64,000 bases of DNA, from positions 124,001 through 188,000 of the forward strand of contig NZ_FTMY01000012.1 of NCBI RefSeq assembly GCF_900156165.1, in the 5' to 3' direction. The notes below the pieces were generated by a model. That model was given only the letters and a program-made list of their open reading frames with translations. It was not told the DNA's origin and made no database searches. The stretch's first letter is position 1. Each line of letters opens with the position of its first letter. The stretch is from Pseudacidovorax sp. RU35E. Its GTDB lineage: Bacteria > Pseudomonadota > Gammaproteobacteria > Burkholderiales > Burkholderiaceae_C. The position numbers and the translations under genes are program-made. Positions 26,191 to 35,109 of this stretch are shown here, piece after piece.

Positions 26191-27909
26191 TCAGGCGGCG
26201 CTGCGCAGCACTGCCGTCTTCTCTCGGTCAATCTTGCCGGTGTGTGGATCTGCCACGGCAAGGTAGTGCTCGCGCACGAAGGCGGCCGACAGCTTGTGGT
26301 CCCACACGTCCTGCTCGATGTCATCGAACGGACGTGTCAGCGGATTCCCGAAGCCGCCGCCGCCAGGCTGGATGTGCGTCACGAGATCGTTGCGCGCGAT
26401 CTGCCGGCCGACCTTGCTGGGCAGGGACTGGACCACGCCCTCGTGGTCCAAAAGATTCTGAGCCGCCTGCGCAGGCTGACCGCCCTGCAGGCCATAGGGG
26501 CGGAACTTCATGCGGTCGGCCCGCAACTGCAGCAGCACGTCGTCGCCCAGCACGCGGTAGCTGCGCCGGATGCCCAGGCCGCCACGGTAGCGGCCTGCAC
26601 CGCAGGTGTCGGCCGCCAGTTCGTAGGCTTCGACGCGCACAGGGTGCTGCGCCTCCAACGTTTCCACGGGTGTGTTCGACAAGTTCTGCGAAGCGTTGGT
26701 GATGGCCTCGATGCCATCGCTCTTGGGCCGGCCACCCCAGGCGCCGCAAATCATGTCGACGATGATGTAGGCCTCTCCACTGTCCTTCTTGCCGGACAGG
26801 CAGACCACCGTGTTGCCGCCCTCGCCGGCCGCCGGCACGTGGTCAGGCACCACCTGTGCCAGCGCGCCCAGCATGGCGTCGAACACGCGGTAGCCGGTCA
26901 GCGCACGCGCGGCTACGGCCGCTGGCGACACCGGATTCAGTACCGTGCCCTCGGGCACTGTGACCTCTATGCAGCGAAACACGCCAGCGTTGTTGGGCAC
27001 GTCGCCCTTGAGCGCGCAACGCACACTCAGGTAGGTGCAGGACTTGGTGTACGACAACGTAGAGTTGATCGCCGCACGCACCTGCGGCGACGAGCCGGCA
27101 TAGTCCACGCTGACGTGGTCCTCATGCACCGTGACGGCAACGCGGATCGGAATCGGCGCGTCGGACAGGCCATCGTCGTCGATGAAGTCCTCAAAAGTGA
27201 ACGTGCCCTTGGGCCAGCGACGGATTTCGTCGCGCGTGAGGCGCTCGGCATAGTCCAGCAGTTCAGCGAAGTAGCTGCGGCTGGCTTCGCGGCCATAGCG
27301 GTCCAGCAGCTTGCCGAGCTCGCGCACACCGACTTGGCAGGCCGCGTACTGCGCGCGAAGGTCTCCCAACACGCGGTCGGGCACACGCACGTTCTGCGCG
27401 ATCACGCGCTCGATGGTCTCATTGACCTGGCCGGCTTCATACAGTTTGAGCACCGGTATGCGCAGGCCCTCTTGATAAATTTCGGTGGAGTCGCTCGCGT
27501 TGGAGCCCGGCACGCGGCCACCGACGTCAGTGTGGTGGCAGATCACCACACAGAAGCCTTCGACCTCACCTTGGTAGAAGAAGGGCACGAACATGAAGAT
27601 GTCCGGCAGATGCATGCCGCCCTGATAAGGGTCGTTGACGATCACGGCGTCGCCCGGCTGCAGGCTGTCGCCGTAGCGCTTGCGCACTTCGGCCATGGCC
27701 TCGGGGATGGCGCCCAGATGCAGCGCGATGGTCTTGGCCTGCGCGATCATCTGGCCATGCCGGTCGCAGATCGCAGCGGAGTAGTCCATGACGTCTTTGA
27801 CGATCTCGGAGCGCGCGGTGCGCAGCACGGTGTAGGCCACCTCGTCCACGATGGAATCCATCGCGTTCTTGACGACGGCAAAAGTGATGGGGTCGATGGC
27901 GCGGCTCAT
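26191..27909 (-). CDS. hyuB: Hydantoinase B / oxoprolinase beta-type subunit
   Basis: 572 residues from ATG 27909, which overlaps the hyuA stop as ATGA; the frame extends upstream inside hyuA without conserved sequence. Family features include 'DPITFAVVKNAMDSIVDEVA', 'DPYQGGMHLPDIFMFVP', 'GFCVVICHHTDVGGRVPGSN', and the C-terminal 'HIQPGGGGFGNPLTRP'. HyuB pairs with HyuA in ATP-dependent opening of hydantoins, 5-oxoproline or related cyclic amides; acetone carboxylase is a more distant relative. The exact substrate is undetermined. Confidence 0.9.
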   Translation of the reverse strand: MSRAIDPITFAVVKNAMDSIVDEVAYTVLRTARSEIVKDVMDYSAAICDRHGQMIAQAKTIALHLGAIPEAMAEVRKRYGDSLQPGDAVIVNDPYQGGMHLPDIFMFVPFFYQGEVEGFCVVICHHTDVGGRVPGSNASDSTEIYQEGLRIPVLKLYEAGQVNETIERVIAQNVRVPDRVLGDLRAQYAACQVGVRELGKLLDRYGREASRSYFAELLDYAERLTRDEIRRWPKGTFTFEDFIDDDGLSDAPIPIRVAVTVHEDHVSVDYAGSSPQVRAAINSTLSYTKSCTYLSVRCALKGDVPNNAGVFRCIEVTVPEGTVLNPVSPAAVAARALTGYRVFDAMLGALAQVVPDHVPAAGEGGNTVVCLSGKKDSGEAYIIVDMICGAWGGRPKSDGIEAITNASQNLSNTPVETLEAQHPVRVEAYELAADTCGAGRYRGGLGIRRSYRVLGDDVLLQLRADRMKFRPYGLQGGQPAQAAQNLLDHEGVVQSLPSKVGRQIARNDLVTHIQPGGGGFGNPLTRPFDDIEQDVWDHKLSAAFVREHYLAVADPHTGKIDREKTAVLRSAA

Positions 27910-30026
27910 GCGGATGCCTCTTCGATGTCGATGATGATGTTGCCGATGGCGTCGGCGTGTGCGAAACAGCCAGGGGGGACGACGATGGTGGTGTCGTAGG
28001 ACTCGATGACCAGCGGTCCTGCAATCCGCTCTGTGCCAACGCCAGCACGTGGCATGACGCGGGTGGTACGCGGCGCCTCGCCCGGCGCGAAGCTGACCTG
28101 GCGCTTCCCCTCCGTGCCCTGCAGCGCGCTGGTGTCCACACGGCACTGACCGAAGTCCAGCCGGTGCGGACTGGTGCCATGCGCGCTGACGCGCAAGTTC
28201 ACGAGCTCGAGTGGCTCTTCGCTGCTGTAGCCGAAGGTCTGTTGGTACAGCGCGTTGAAGTCGGCGGCCAGCTGGGCAAGTACCTCTCCGTCAACGGCAG
28301 CGCTGCGCAGCGGCACCGTGAGCTCAGAGCTCTGGCCCAGGTAGCGCACATCTGCATAGTGCGACACGCGCGCGGCAGATCCGCGGTATCCCTCGCCAGA
28401 CAGCACGGTGTAGCCTTGGTCGTCCAACGTGCCCAGGATTCGCGCGAGGTCGCCGTGCACGCAGGCGTCCAGCGGGCGCAGCACCGCCTTGACGAAATTG
28501 TGCTCGGCGTCGGCTGACAGCATGCCGGCCGAACAGAACACGCCGGCCATGATGGGCGCGAGCACGCGCCGGATGCCCAGGATGCGCGCCACGGCCACAG
28601 CATGCAGCGGGCCGCCGCCCCCGAAGGCGATCATGGACATGTCTCGCGGATCCAGGCCGCGCTCCACGGTGACCGCACGGATCGCGCGCGCCATGCTCAC
28701 ATTGGCCAGATGACGGATGCCGTGGGCAGCCGCCAGCGTGTCCATTTTGAGCGGGCCGCCGACATGCCTGTCGATAGCCCGTGCCGAGAGCGCGGGCTCG
28801 ACCGGCAGACTGCCCCCGGCCAGGGCCTGCGGATTCAGGTAGCCCAGCGCCATGTTGGCGTCGGTGACGGTCGGACGGTCATTGCCTTTGCCGTAGCAAG
28901 CCGGCCCCGGCGCGGCGCCGGCCGACTCGGGGCCTACGCACAACAAGCCACCGGCATCGATCCACGCGATGGAACCACCGCCGGCGCCAACCTCTGCGAT
29001 GTCGATCGCCGGCACCTTGAGCACGTAGCCGCCGCCCTTGACGAAGCGGCTCGGTGCGCTGATGCCGTCGCGGAATTCGTACTCATTGGTCAACGATGGC
29101 TGACCTTTGACGACGATGGCCGCCTTGGCCGTGGTACCCCCCATGTCGAAGACGATCATGTCGTCGTTGCCGCCCAGCGCGCCGATGCGCGCCGCGCCGG
29201 CCACGCCGCCGGCCGGACCTGAAGCCACTGCAAAAACTGGCTTGTCGCTGGCCGCGCCGATGCCCATCATGCCGCCGTTGGAAGCCATCACCTGCAGCGA
29301 GGCCTGAATGCCCATGGCTTGGAGGTCCTCGCGCAGCCGCGCAAGGTATGTGCGCATGGCCGGCAAGATATAGGCGTTGACCACCGTGGTGCTGGTGCGC
29401 TCGTATTCCTTGATCTCGGGCAGCACTTCGCACGAGACGCTGAACAGCACACCCGGAAAGCGCTTTTGCAGCACGGTCTTAGCCAGCAGCTCATGCGCAG
29501 GGTTGATGTAGCTGTTCAGGAAGCAAATGGCGATGGCGTTGACGCCTTCAGCCACGAGCTCACCGGTTTCCTCCACGAGCTGATTCACGTCCAGCGCGGT
29601 CACCACGCTGCCGTCGGCCGCGATGCGCTCACGGATGCCTCGACGCCAGCGGCGCGTGGCCAGCGGCTGCGGCTTTTTCCAGGCCAAGTCGAACATGGTG
29701 GGCGTGCGGATCCGACCGATCTCCAGCACATCGCGAAAGCCCTCGGTGGTCAGCACGCCGGTGTTGGCGCCGACCTTCTGCAGGATGGTGTTGGAGGCGG
29801 TGGTCGTGCCGTGGACGATTTCCGTGATGTCTTCGGGCCGGATACCGGCCTGGTCGATCAGCGACTGCAGGCCTTGCACGATGGCGCGGCCCAGGCTGTC
29901 CGGCGTGGTCGAGGTCTTGTTGACGAACAAACGCCCGTCGGGCATCGCGAGCACGATGTCGGTGAATGTTCCGCCAATGTCGCACCCTACGCGTGCGCCT
30001 TTGCTCTGGTTTAGTGCAGTGGCCAT
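27906..30026 (-). CDS. hyuA: Hydantoinase A / oxoprolinase alpha-type subunit
   Basis: 706 residues. The ASKHA-type ATP site is at the N-terminus ('RVGCDIGGTFTDIVLAM') with a second phosphate motif 'MIVFDMGGTTAKAAIV'. Other signatures are 'HGTTTASNTILQ', 'YERTSTTVVNAYILP' and 'MIAFGGGGPLHAVAVA'. It is the first gene of the hyuA-hyuB-binding protein-ATPase-permease operon and is divergent from a TetR regulator, with a palindromic site between the two. Length and motifs are complete. Confidence 0.92.
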   Translation of the reverse strand: MATALNQSKGARVGCDIGGTFTDIVLAMPDGRLFVNKTSTTPDSLGRAIVQGLQSLIDQAGIRPEDITEIVHGTTTASNTILQKVGANTGVLTTEGFRDVLEIGRIRTPTMFDLAWKKPQPLATRRWRRGIRERIAADGSVVTALDVNQLVEETGELVAEGVNAIAICFLNSYINPAHELLAKTVLQKRFPGVLFSVSCEVLPEIKEYERTSTTVVNAYILPAMRTYLARLREDLQAMGIQASLQVMASNGGMMGIGAASDKPVFAVASGPAGGVAGAARIGALGGNDDMIVFDMGGTTAKAAIVVKGQPSLTNEYEFRDGISAPSRFVKGGGYVLKVPAIDIAEVGAGGGSIAWIDAGGLLCVGPESAGAAPGPACYGKGNDRPTVTDANMALGYLNPQALAGGSLPVEPALSARAIDRHVGGPLKMDTLAAAHGIRHLANVSMARAIRAVTVERGLDPRDMSMIAFGGGGPLHAVAVARILGIRRVLAPIMAGVFCSAGMLSADAEHNFVKAVLRPLDACVHGDLARILGTLDDQGYTVLSGEGYRGSAARVSHYADVRYLGQSSELTVPLRSAAVDGEVLAQLAADFNALYQQTFGYSSEEPLELVNLRVSAHGTSPHRLDFGQCRVDTSALQGTEGKRQVSFAPGEAPRTTRVMPRAGVGTERIAGPLVIESYDTTIVVPPGCFAHADAIGNIIIDIEEASA

Positions 30027-30065
30027 GAGGTTCCGCTGTGGTTTGGTTGAAAATGGGTCCCGAGC

Positions 30066-30096
30066 TATTAACTAACTAACTAGCTAGTCAAGTTAC
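30066..30096. promoter_or_regulatory. Palindromic operator-like site between hyuA and tetR
   Basis: A 10-bp perfect palindrome ACTAGCTAGT (30079-30088) is preceded by short TAAC tandem repeats and followed by an imperfect matching arm. It lies in the 194-base divergent intergenic region, about 40 bases from the hyuA start. It is a likely binding site of the adjacent TetR-family regulator. Confidence 0.5.
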
Positions 30097-30220
30097 GTGC
30101 CAATGTAAGAGCCGGTTCGCGACCATGTCAATAGTGGCGTCAACAGAGTCGCGGACGAACTTTCAAGAACCTGCTTGGTAGACTGACCAGGCGCCAAGCG
30201 AGCCCCAGAGCAACCGATCC

Positions 30221-30886
30221 ATGACCCAGACACCGGCAACTGAACGCAAGCCCAAGCCGCGCAACGCGGTGGCTACGCGGGAGAAGATCCTCAAGATGGC
30301 GAGCCGCGAGTTCGCAGCTCATGGGTTCGAGGGCACGCGGATCGACGCCATCGTGGCGCGCTGCAAGATCAGCAAAAACCTCATCTACCACTACTTCGAC
30401 AGCAAGGAAGCGCTGTTCATCGAAGTCATGGAGCGTGCCTACGGCGCCATGCGAGAACGCCAGAACGAACTGCAGCGTTCTGGCGATCCGGTGCAGGACA
30501 TGCGCGACCTGGTCCAGAAGACGGTGCAACATTTCATCGACCAGCCGGACTTCCTGCAATTGTTGTCCAACGAGAACCTGCACAAGGCCAAGCACATCCG
30601 CAAGTCCAAGGTGATCTCGGAGATGTTCAACCCTTTGCGCGAGGCGCTCCTGGACATCTTGGAAGACGGCAAGGCACAAGGAGTCTTTAGGCAGGATGCC
30701 GATTGGGTGGATCTGTACGTGTCGATCTCGGGCATCGGCTCGTACGCCCTGACGAACCGCTACACCCTGTCCTACGTGCTCGGAGTCGATCTAGGTTCTG
30801 CCGAGCGACAGCAAGCACGGCTCACGCACGCCGCGGACATCGTTATCAGCTACCTGTGCGATCGCAGCGCTTCGACAGCCAAATAG
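30221..30886 (+). CDS. TetR-family transcriptional regulator
   Basis: 221 residues. The N-terminal HTH is canonical: 'TREKILKMASREFAAHGFEG' then 'TRIDAIVARCKISKNLIYHY'. This is followed by 'FDSKEALFIEVMERAYGAM' and a helical ligand-binding domain (TetR_C-like). It is divergent from hyuA and most likely represses the hydantoinase/ABC operon until its ligand is present. The start ATG 30221 is the first good one after the promoter region. Confidence 0.9.
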   Translation: MTQTPATERKPKPRNAVATREKILKMASREFAAHGFEGTRIDAIVARCKISKNLIYHYFDSKEALFIEVMERAYGAMRERQNELQRSGDPVQDMRDLVQKTVQHFIDQPDFLQLLSNENLHKAKHIRKSKVISEMFNPLREALLDILEDGKAQGVFRQDADWVDLYVSISGIGSYALTNRYTLSYVLGVDLGSAERQQARLTHAADIVISYLCDRSASTAK

Positions 30887-31205
30887 AGGCCTAGCGACGC
30901 CTCTCCGAGCAGCGGCTGCCGGACATGCCTGCAGCCGCGAGCGACTGATCTGCCGGCCTTAGCCCACTGCTGCACTGTGCTGAGAGTGTGACAGTGGGAG
31001 GGAGACACTACGAACTTCATCGCACATCAAGTGGCCGGCCTGTCACCTCTTCGGGTGCAGCTGACTGACTCCGCACACGGTCGGGGGCTTCGATGACAGT
31101 CCACAGCAGCATAAGCCGCCGCCCTTGGCGACGGCTGTTATGCCGTGTGCAAAACGAATAGTGCGGATAGGAGGGCTGTGCGCGCGAGTACGGTAGCTCA
31201 CTCGA
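30887..31205. other. Intergenic region between the tetR and Bug receptor 3' ends
   Basis: The two genes converge on this 319-base stretch. It contains a GC-rich imperfect hairpin around 31110-31135 without a clear T-run. No gene or strong terminator was recognised. Confidence 0.45.
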
Positions 31206-32189
31206 TCAATCCAGCGAGATGTTGGCGAACTTCGCCACTTCCTTCCAGAGCGCGACGTCCTTGGCGATGGCCTGGCTGAAACCCGGCGAGTCACTGGCCA
31301 CGACGTTGGCGCCAAGCTCGTTCATGCGCGCCTTGAACTCGGGATTGCCCGCTGCTTCCACCGCGGCGCTCTGCAGGCGCTTGAAGATCTCCGGCGGAAT
31401 CCTGGCCGGTCCCACGATGCCGTTCCACAGGTCGGGCTCGTAGTCCTTGACGCCCAGCTCGGTGAAGGTGGGCACATCGGGCAACTGCGGGCTGCGGCGG
31501 TCGCTCGCCACGCCGATGGCCACCAACTTGCCCGCCTTGATGAAGGGCAACGCCGAGGGCAGCGCATCCCAAAGGATCGGCACCTGACCCGCGATCACGT
31601 CGTTGATGGCCGGACCCGAGCCGCGGTAGGGAATGTGCGTGATGAACACGCCAGTCTTGGACTTGAACAACTCCATGCAGAGGTTGGTGGCGCCGCCCGC
31701 GCCGGACGATGCATAGCTGTAGCGGCCGGGCGCGGCCTTGAGCGTCTCCATGAACTCCTTGAAGTTCTTGGCCGGAAACACGGGGTTGACGGCGATCACC
31801 CCGGGAAAGGCAGACAGCTTGGTGATGGCCGTGAAGTCCTTCACCGGGTCATAGGGCAAAGACTTGTAGACGGCGGAGTTGGTGCCGTGGGTGCTGATGG
31901 TGACCAGGCCGATCGTGTAGCCGTCCGGCGCCGCCTGAGCGATGGCGCGCGCGCCCACCGATCCGCCGGCGCCGGCCCGGTTGTCGATGATCACCGGCTG
32001 TCCCAGCACCTTGCCATAGGCCTCCCCGAAGACTCGGCCCACGACGTCGGTGGTGCCGCCCGGGGGAAAGGGCAGGATCATGCGGACCGGCTTGTTCGGG
32101 AAGTCGTCCGCGTGCGCACCGGCCCAAGGCAGCGCGGTGGCAGCGGCCAGCAGTTTCAGGGTGTCCCGGCGGGTGGGGCAATGGCTCAT
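31206..32189 (-). CDS. Bug-family (tripartite tricarboxylate type) periplasmic receptor
   Basis: 327 residues from ATG 32189; the frame extends upstream into the alcohol dehydrogenase gene and that part is ignored. An N-terminal signal ('RRDTLKLLAAATALPWAGAH', cleavage near AHA) precedes the mature receptor 'FPNKPVRMILPFPPGGTTDV'. Further Bug motifs are 'GQPVIIDNRAGAGGSVGARA' and 'TFTELGVKDYEPDLW'. Bug receptors are vastly expanded in Burkholderiales and bind carboxylates and related small ligands. No tctA/tctB permease genes are near, so this is an orphan receptor. It is last in the IclR-linked catabolic operon. Confidence 0.92.
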   Translation of the reverse strand: MSHCPTRRDTLKLLAAATALPWAGAHADDFPNKPVRMILPFPPGGTTDVVGRVFGEAYGKVLGQPVIIDNRAGAGGSVGARAIAQAAPDGYTIGLVTISTHGTNSAVYKSLPYDPVKDFTAITKLSAFPGVIAVNPVFPAKNFKEFMETLKAAPGRYSYASSGAGGATNLCMELFKSKTGVFITHIPYRGSGPAINDVIAGQVPILWDALPSALPFIKAGKLVAIGVASDRRSPQLPDVPTFTELGVKDYEPDLWNGIVGPARIPPEIFKRLQSAAVEAAGNPEFKARMNELGANVVASDSPGFSQAIAKDVALWKEVAKFANISLD

Positions 32190-32215
32190 GTCTGTCTCCT
32201 TGGTTGAAGCGGCAA

Positions 32216-33289
32216 TCAGGAAAAAATCAGTTCGACCTTGCCGGCCTGGCCGCTCATCGCGACGCGGAACGCCTCGGCAAAGTCGTCCTGCGCAAACTCG
32301 TGGGTGATGAGCCGGTCCAGCGCGGACTGCATGCGCGGCGCGATCTCCTGCAGCCGTGCCCAGGTGCCCTGCAGGTGCCGTCCATAGACCCCGCGTATCG
32401 CGATCTCGCGCAGCACCACATGGCGCGACAGGTCCAGTGCCAAGTTCTGGGCGGGTATGCCCGCCAGCATCAGCGTGCCGCCCGGCCGCAGCAGGTTCAG
32501 CGCGTTCTCGATGGCAGCGGGGCTGCCGCTGGCCTCGACCACCCCATCCACGCCTGTATTGACCAGCGCGCGATCGCTGCCGTCGCGCGGGTCGACCGCT
32601 GCCTCTGCGCCCAGCGCCAGCGCCAGTTCGCGGCGTGCGGGCGAGAGGTCGGCGGCCAGCACGCGTGCCACGCCCGTCTCCCGCGCCGCCGCCACGGCCA
32701 GCAGGCCGATGGGGCCACAGCCGCTGACGAACAGAACGCCGCCGGTGACCCGGCATTCCTCCACCGCCCGCAGCGCGATGCCCAGCGGCTCCAGCAGGCA
32801 GCCGTGGCGATGCGACATGCCGGCCGGCAGGCGCCGCAGCATGGCCAGGGGCACCGTGGCGTATTCGGCGAAGGCGCCCTCGCCCAGCCGGGTGAAGACC
32901 TTCAGGTTCAGGCACGTGTGGCCGCGGTCGCGCAGGCATTGGTCGCAATGGCCGCAGGCCAGGTGCGTTTCGACCGTGACGCTGTCGCCCACCGCAAGGC
33001 CATGGTGCGCGGGCGCGTCGTCGGCGCCGATGGCTGCGATGACGCCGCTGAACTCATGGCCCAGCGGCAGGGGCAGGCGGTAATGCTGCTGCGCCCAGTC
33101 GTTCCATTTGAGGATGTGCAGGTCGGTGCCGCACACGGCGGCGCGGTGGATCTTCACCAGGGCGCTGCCCGGCCCGGGCGCGCCGAGCGGACGCCGGACC
33201 CGCGCCAGGTCGGACCAGGCAGGGCCGGTCTTCATGACCAGCGCGTAGCTGTCGCCGGCCGTGCCGGCTGCGTCGGAGGTCTTCTGCAC
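32216..33289 (-). CDS. Zinc-dependent medium-chain alcohol dehydrogenase
   Basis: 357 residues. Catalytic zinc ligands are in 'VCGTDLH' and 'PLGHEFSG'. A structural zinc loop follows ('CGHCDQCLRDRGHTC', four cysteines). The nucleotide-binding site is 'VSGCGPIGLLAV'. The overall layout is like threonine/sorbitol dehydrogenase. It lies 16 bases after the ThDP enzyme stop, in the same operon. A decarboxylase followed by a dehydrogenase suggests removal of CO2 from a 2-keto acid and oxidoreduction of the product; the actual substrate is unknown. Confidence 0.9.
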   Translation of the reverse strand: MQKTSDAAGTAGDSYALVMKTGPAWSDLARVRRPLGAPGPGSALVKIHRAAVCGTDLHILKWNDWAQQHYRLPLPLGHEFSGVIAAIGADDAPAHHGLAVGDSVTVETHLACGHCDQCLRDRGHTCLNLKVFTRLGEGAFAEYATVPLAMLRRLPAGMSHRHGCLLEPLGIALRAVEECRVTGGVLFVSGCGPIGLLAVAAARETGVARVLAADLSPARRELALALGAEAAVDPRDGSDRALVNTGVDGVVEASGSPAAIENALNLLRPGGTLMLAGIPAQNLALDLSRHVVLREIAIRGVYGRHLQGTWARLQEIAPRMQSALDRLITHEFAQDDFAEAFRVAMSGQAGKVELIFS

Positions 33290-33305
33290 GGCAGGTCCGC
33301 TGCCT

Positions 33306-35057
33306 TCAGGCGATGCGGTCGCCTTTCTTGATGACCGCCGCGCGGCTGTCCACGCCGGGCAGCATCTTGGCAGGGTCGCGGGTCACGACCACGTCCACCA
33401 CGACTGGCCCCTTGGTTGCCATGGCCTGGCGCAGCGCGGCCTCGATCTGTTCCGGGTCCTCGACCCGGATGCCGGTGCAGCCGAAGGCTTCGGCCACGCG
33501 AGCGAAGTTGACCTCCTCCAGGTCGGCCGCGATGTGCTTGCCCGCGCCGTAGACCAGGTGCTGCAGCGCCTTGACGTAGCCCGAGGCAGCGTTGTTCACC
33601 ACGATGAGGGTGATGTCGAGCTTGAGCCGCTTGGCCGTCTCCAGGTCGCCGATCACCATGCAGAAGCCGCTGTCACCGGTCATGCTGAACACCGTCTTGC
33701 CCGGTGCCGCGAGAGCCGTCCCGATGGCGCCGGGCAGGCCGTAGCCGATGGAGGCGAAGCCCCGGTCGGGCACGAAGCGCCGGCCCGCCTCCTTGGTGTC
33801 GAACAGCAATCCGGCCCAGTGCGCCGCGAAGCCGCCGTCAGCCACCAGGTAGCCGTCGCCCGGCAGCACCTTGTTGATCGCGGTGATGAGCCGGGCGACG
33901 TTGATCGGCCGGTCCTGGGAGTTCAGGCGCTCGGCGACTTCGTCGCGCCACCTGGCCACGCGCCGGGGCACTTCGGCCGCCCAGTCCGACAGTCGCTGGC
34001 GGACGGCGGCGGCATGGTCGCCAAGCGCGGCGTGCAGGTCCTGCAGCGCCAGGCGGGCATCGCCCCACAGCATGATCTCGGGCATGAGGGTGCGCCCGAA
34101 CTCCTCGGCCACGATGTCGATGTGCACGATGCGCTTGCCCGGTGCCGGCACGGTGTAGCGCTTGGTGGCGATCTCGCCGAGCTTGCAGCCCACCACAACG
34201 ATGAGGTCGCTCTCGTCGATCAGCGTGTTGGCGATGCGGTCGTAGCGGCCGAACAGGCCGGCACTCAGCGGATCGGTGCAGGGAATGGCGCCTTTGCCGG
34301 TGAGGGTGTGGGCCACGGGAATGTTCAAGGCCTGCGCGAAGGCATGCAGGGTCGGCGCGGCGCCGGAGAGGTGCACGCCGCCGCCGGCGAGGATGATGGG
34401 CTTCTGCGCTGCGGCAATGAGGGCGGCGGCCTGCGCCACCGAGTCGCCGTCCGGCCGACTGCGCAGGGCGGGCGCGGCTTCATAGAGCGGGTTCACCGCG
34501 AAGTCCGCCATGTCGAAGGCATACGTGTCGTGCATCAGGTCTTCCGGCACGTCGACCACCACCGGGCCCGGGCGGCCCGTGGTGGCCACCATGAAGGCCC
34601 GACGCATCAGTTCGGGCACGCGCTTGATGGACTCGATGCGGATGATCTCCTTGCACATGGGCCGCAGGGCATCGACCTGGCGGGACTCCTGCGTCATGTT
34701 CTTCCAGGAGTGGTCGCGGTGCGTGTCGCCCACCACGCAGACCACGGGCGTGCCCGCGTTGAGCGACTCGGCCAGTGCGGTGAGCATGTTGGTGGCACCG
34801 GGGCCGACCGTGGCGTCCGCCAGGCCCACGCGGCCGGAGACCTTGGCATAGGCATCGGCCACGAAGACGGCATTGCGCTCGTCGTGGATCAGGTGGTGCT
34901 CCATCTCCAGCACACGGGCGGCCTCGTACAGCGGGAGCACCTGGAAGCCGCCCATGCCGAACATGGGTCCGCCATTGAAGGCCTTGATGATGCGGGCGAT
35001 GGCTTCGCCGCCGCTCATGACGAGGGTGCCGGCGGTGGATGGGTTGGGGCTGGACAT
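33306..35057 (-). CDS. Thiamine-diphosphate enzyme of the acetolactate synthase/decarboxylase family
   Basis: 583 residues from ATG 35057; an upstream frame extension has no conserved content. The N-terminal ThDP pyrimidine domain includes the catalytic Glu in 'IHDERNAVFVADAYAKVSGR' and 'GPGATNMLTALAESL'. The central domain ends near 'GDARLALQDL'. The C-terminal pyrophosphate domain has 'GYGLPGAIGTALA' and the metal motif 'MTGDSGFCMVIGDLETAKR' with downstream 'VNNAASGYVKAL'. There is no acetolactate synthase small subunit nearby, so a catabolic 2-keto acid decarboxylase or lyase is more likely than branched-chain synthesis. Confidence 0.88.
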   Translation of the reverse strand: MSSPNPSTAGTLVMSGGEAIARIIKAFNGGPMFGMGGFQVLPLYEAARVLEMEHHLIHDERNAVFVADAYAKVSGRVGLADATVGPGATNMLTALAESLNAGTPVVCVVGDTHRDHSWKNMTQESRQVDALRPMCKEIIRIESIKRVPELMRRAFMVATTGRPGPVVVDVPEDLMHDTYAFDMADFAVNPLYEAAPALRSRPDGDSVAQAAALIAAAQKPIILAGGGVHLSGAAPTLHAFAQALNIPVAHTLTGKGAIPCTDPLSAGLFGRYDRIANTLIDESDLIVVVGCKLGEIATKRYTVPAPGKRIVHIDIVAEEFGRTLMPEIMLWGDARLALQDLHAALGDHAAAVRQRLSDWAAEVPRRVARWRDEVAERLNSQDRPINVARLITAINKVLPGDGYLVADGGFAAHWAGLLFDTKEAGRRFVPDRGFASIGYGLPGAIGTALAAPGKTVFSMTGDSGFCMVIGDLETAKRLKLDITLIVVNNAASGYVKALQHLVYGAGKHIAADLEEVNFARVAEAFGCTGIRVEDPEQIEAALRQAMATKGPVVVDVVVTRDPAKMLPGVDSRAAVIKKGDRIA

Positions 35058-35109
35058 GGGTGTTGCCTCTGGAGTGATCGGGTTGGAATGGAAGACGGGC
35101 GCGGGCAGT

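Noticed and set aside
30140-30679. 179-codon minus-strand frame opposite tetR
   Set aside because: Antisense to a canonical TetR HTH domain.
31105-31140. Hairpin between tetR and Bug receptor as a bidirectional terminator
   Set aside because: The stem is imperfect and lacks a T-run on either strand.
33838-34068. Short Arg/Pro-rich frames inside the ThDP enzyme gene
   Set aside because: Out of frame with an intact conserved gene; typical GC-driven shadow.
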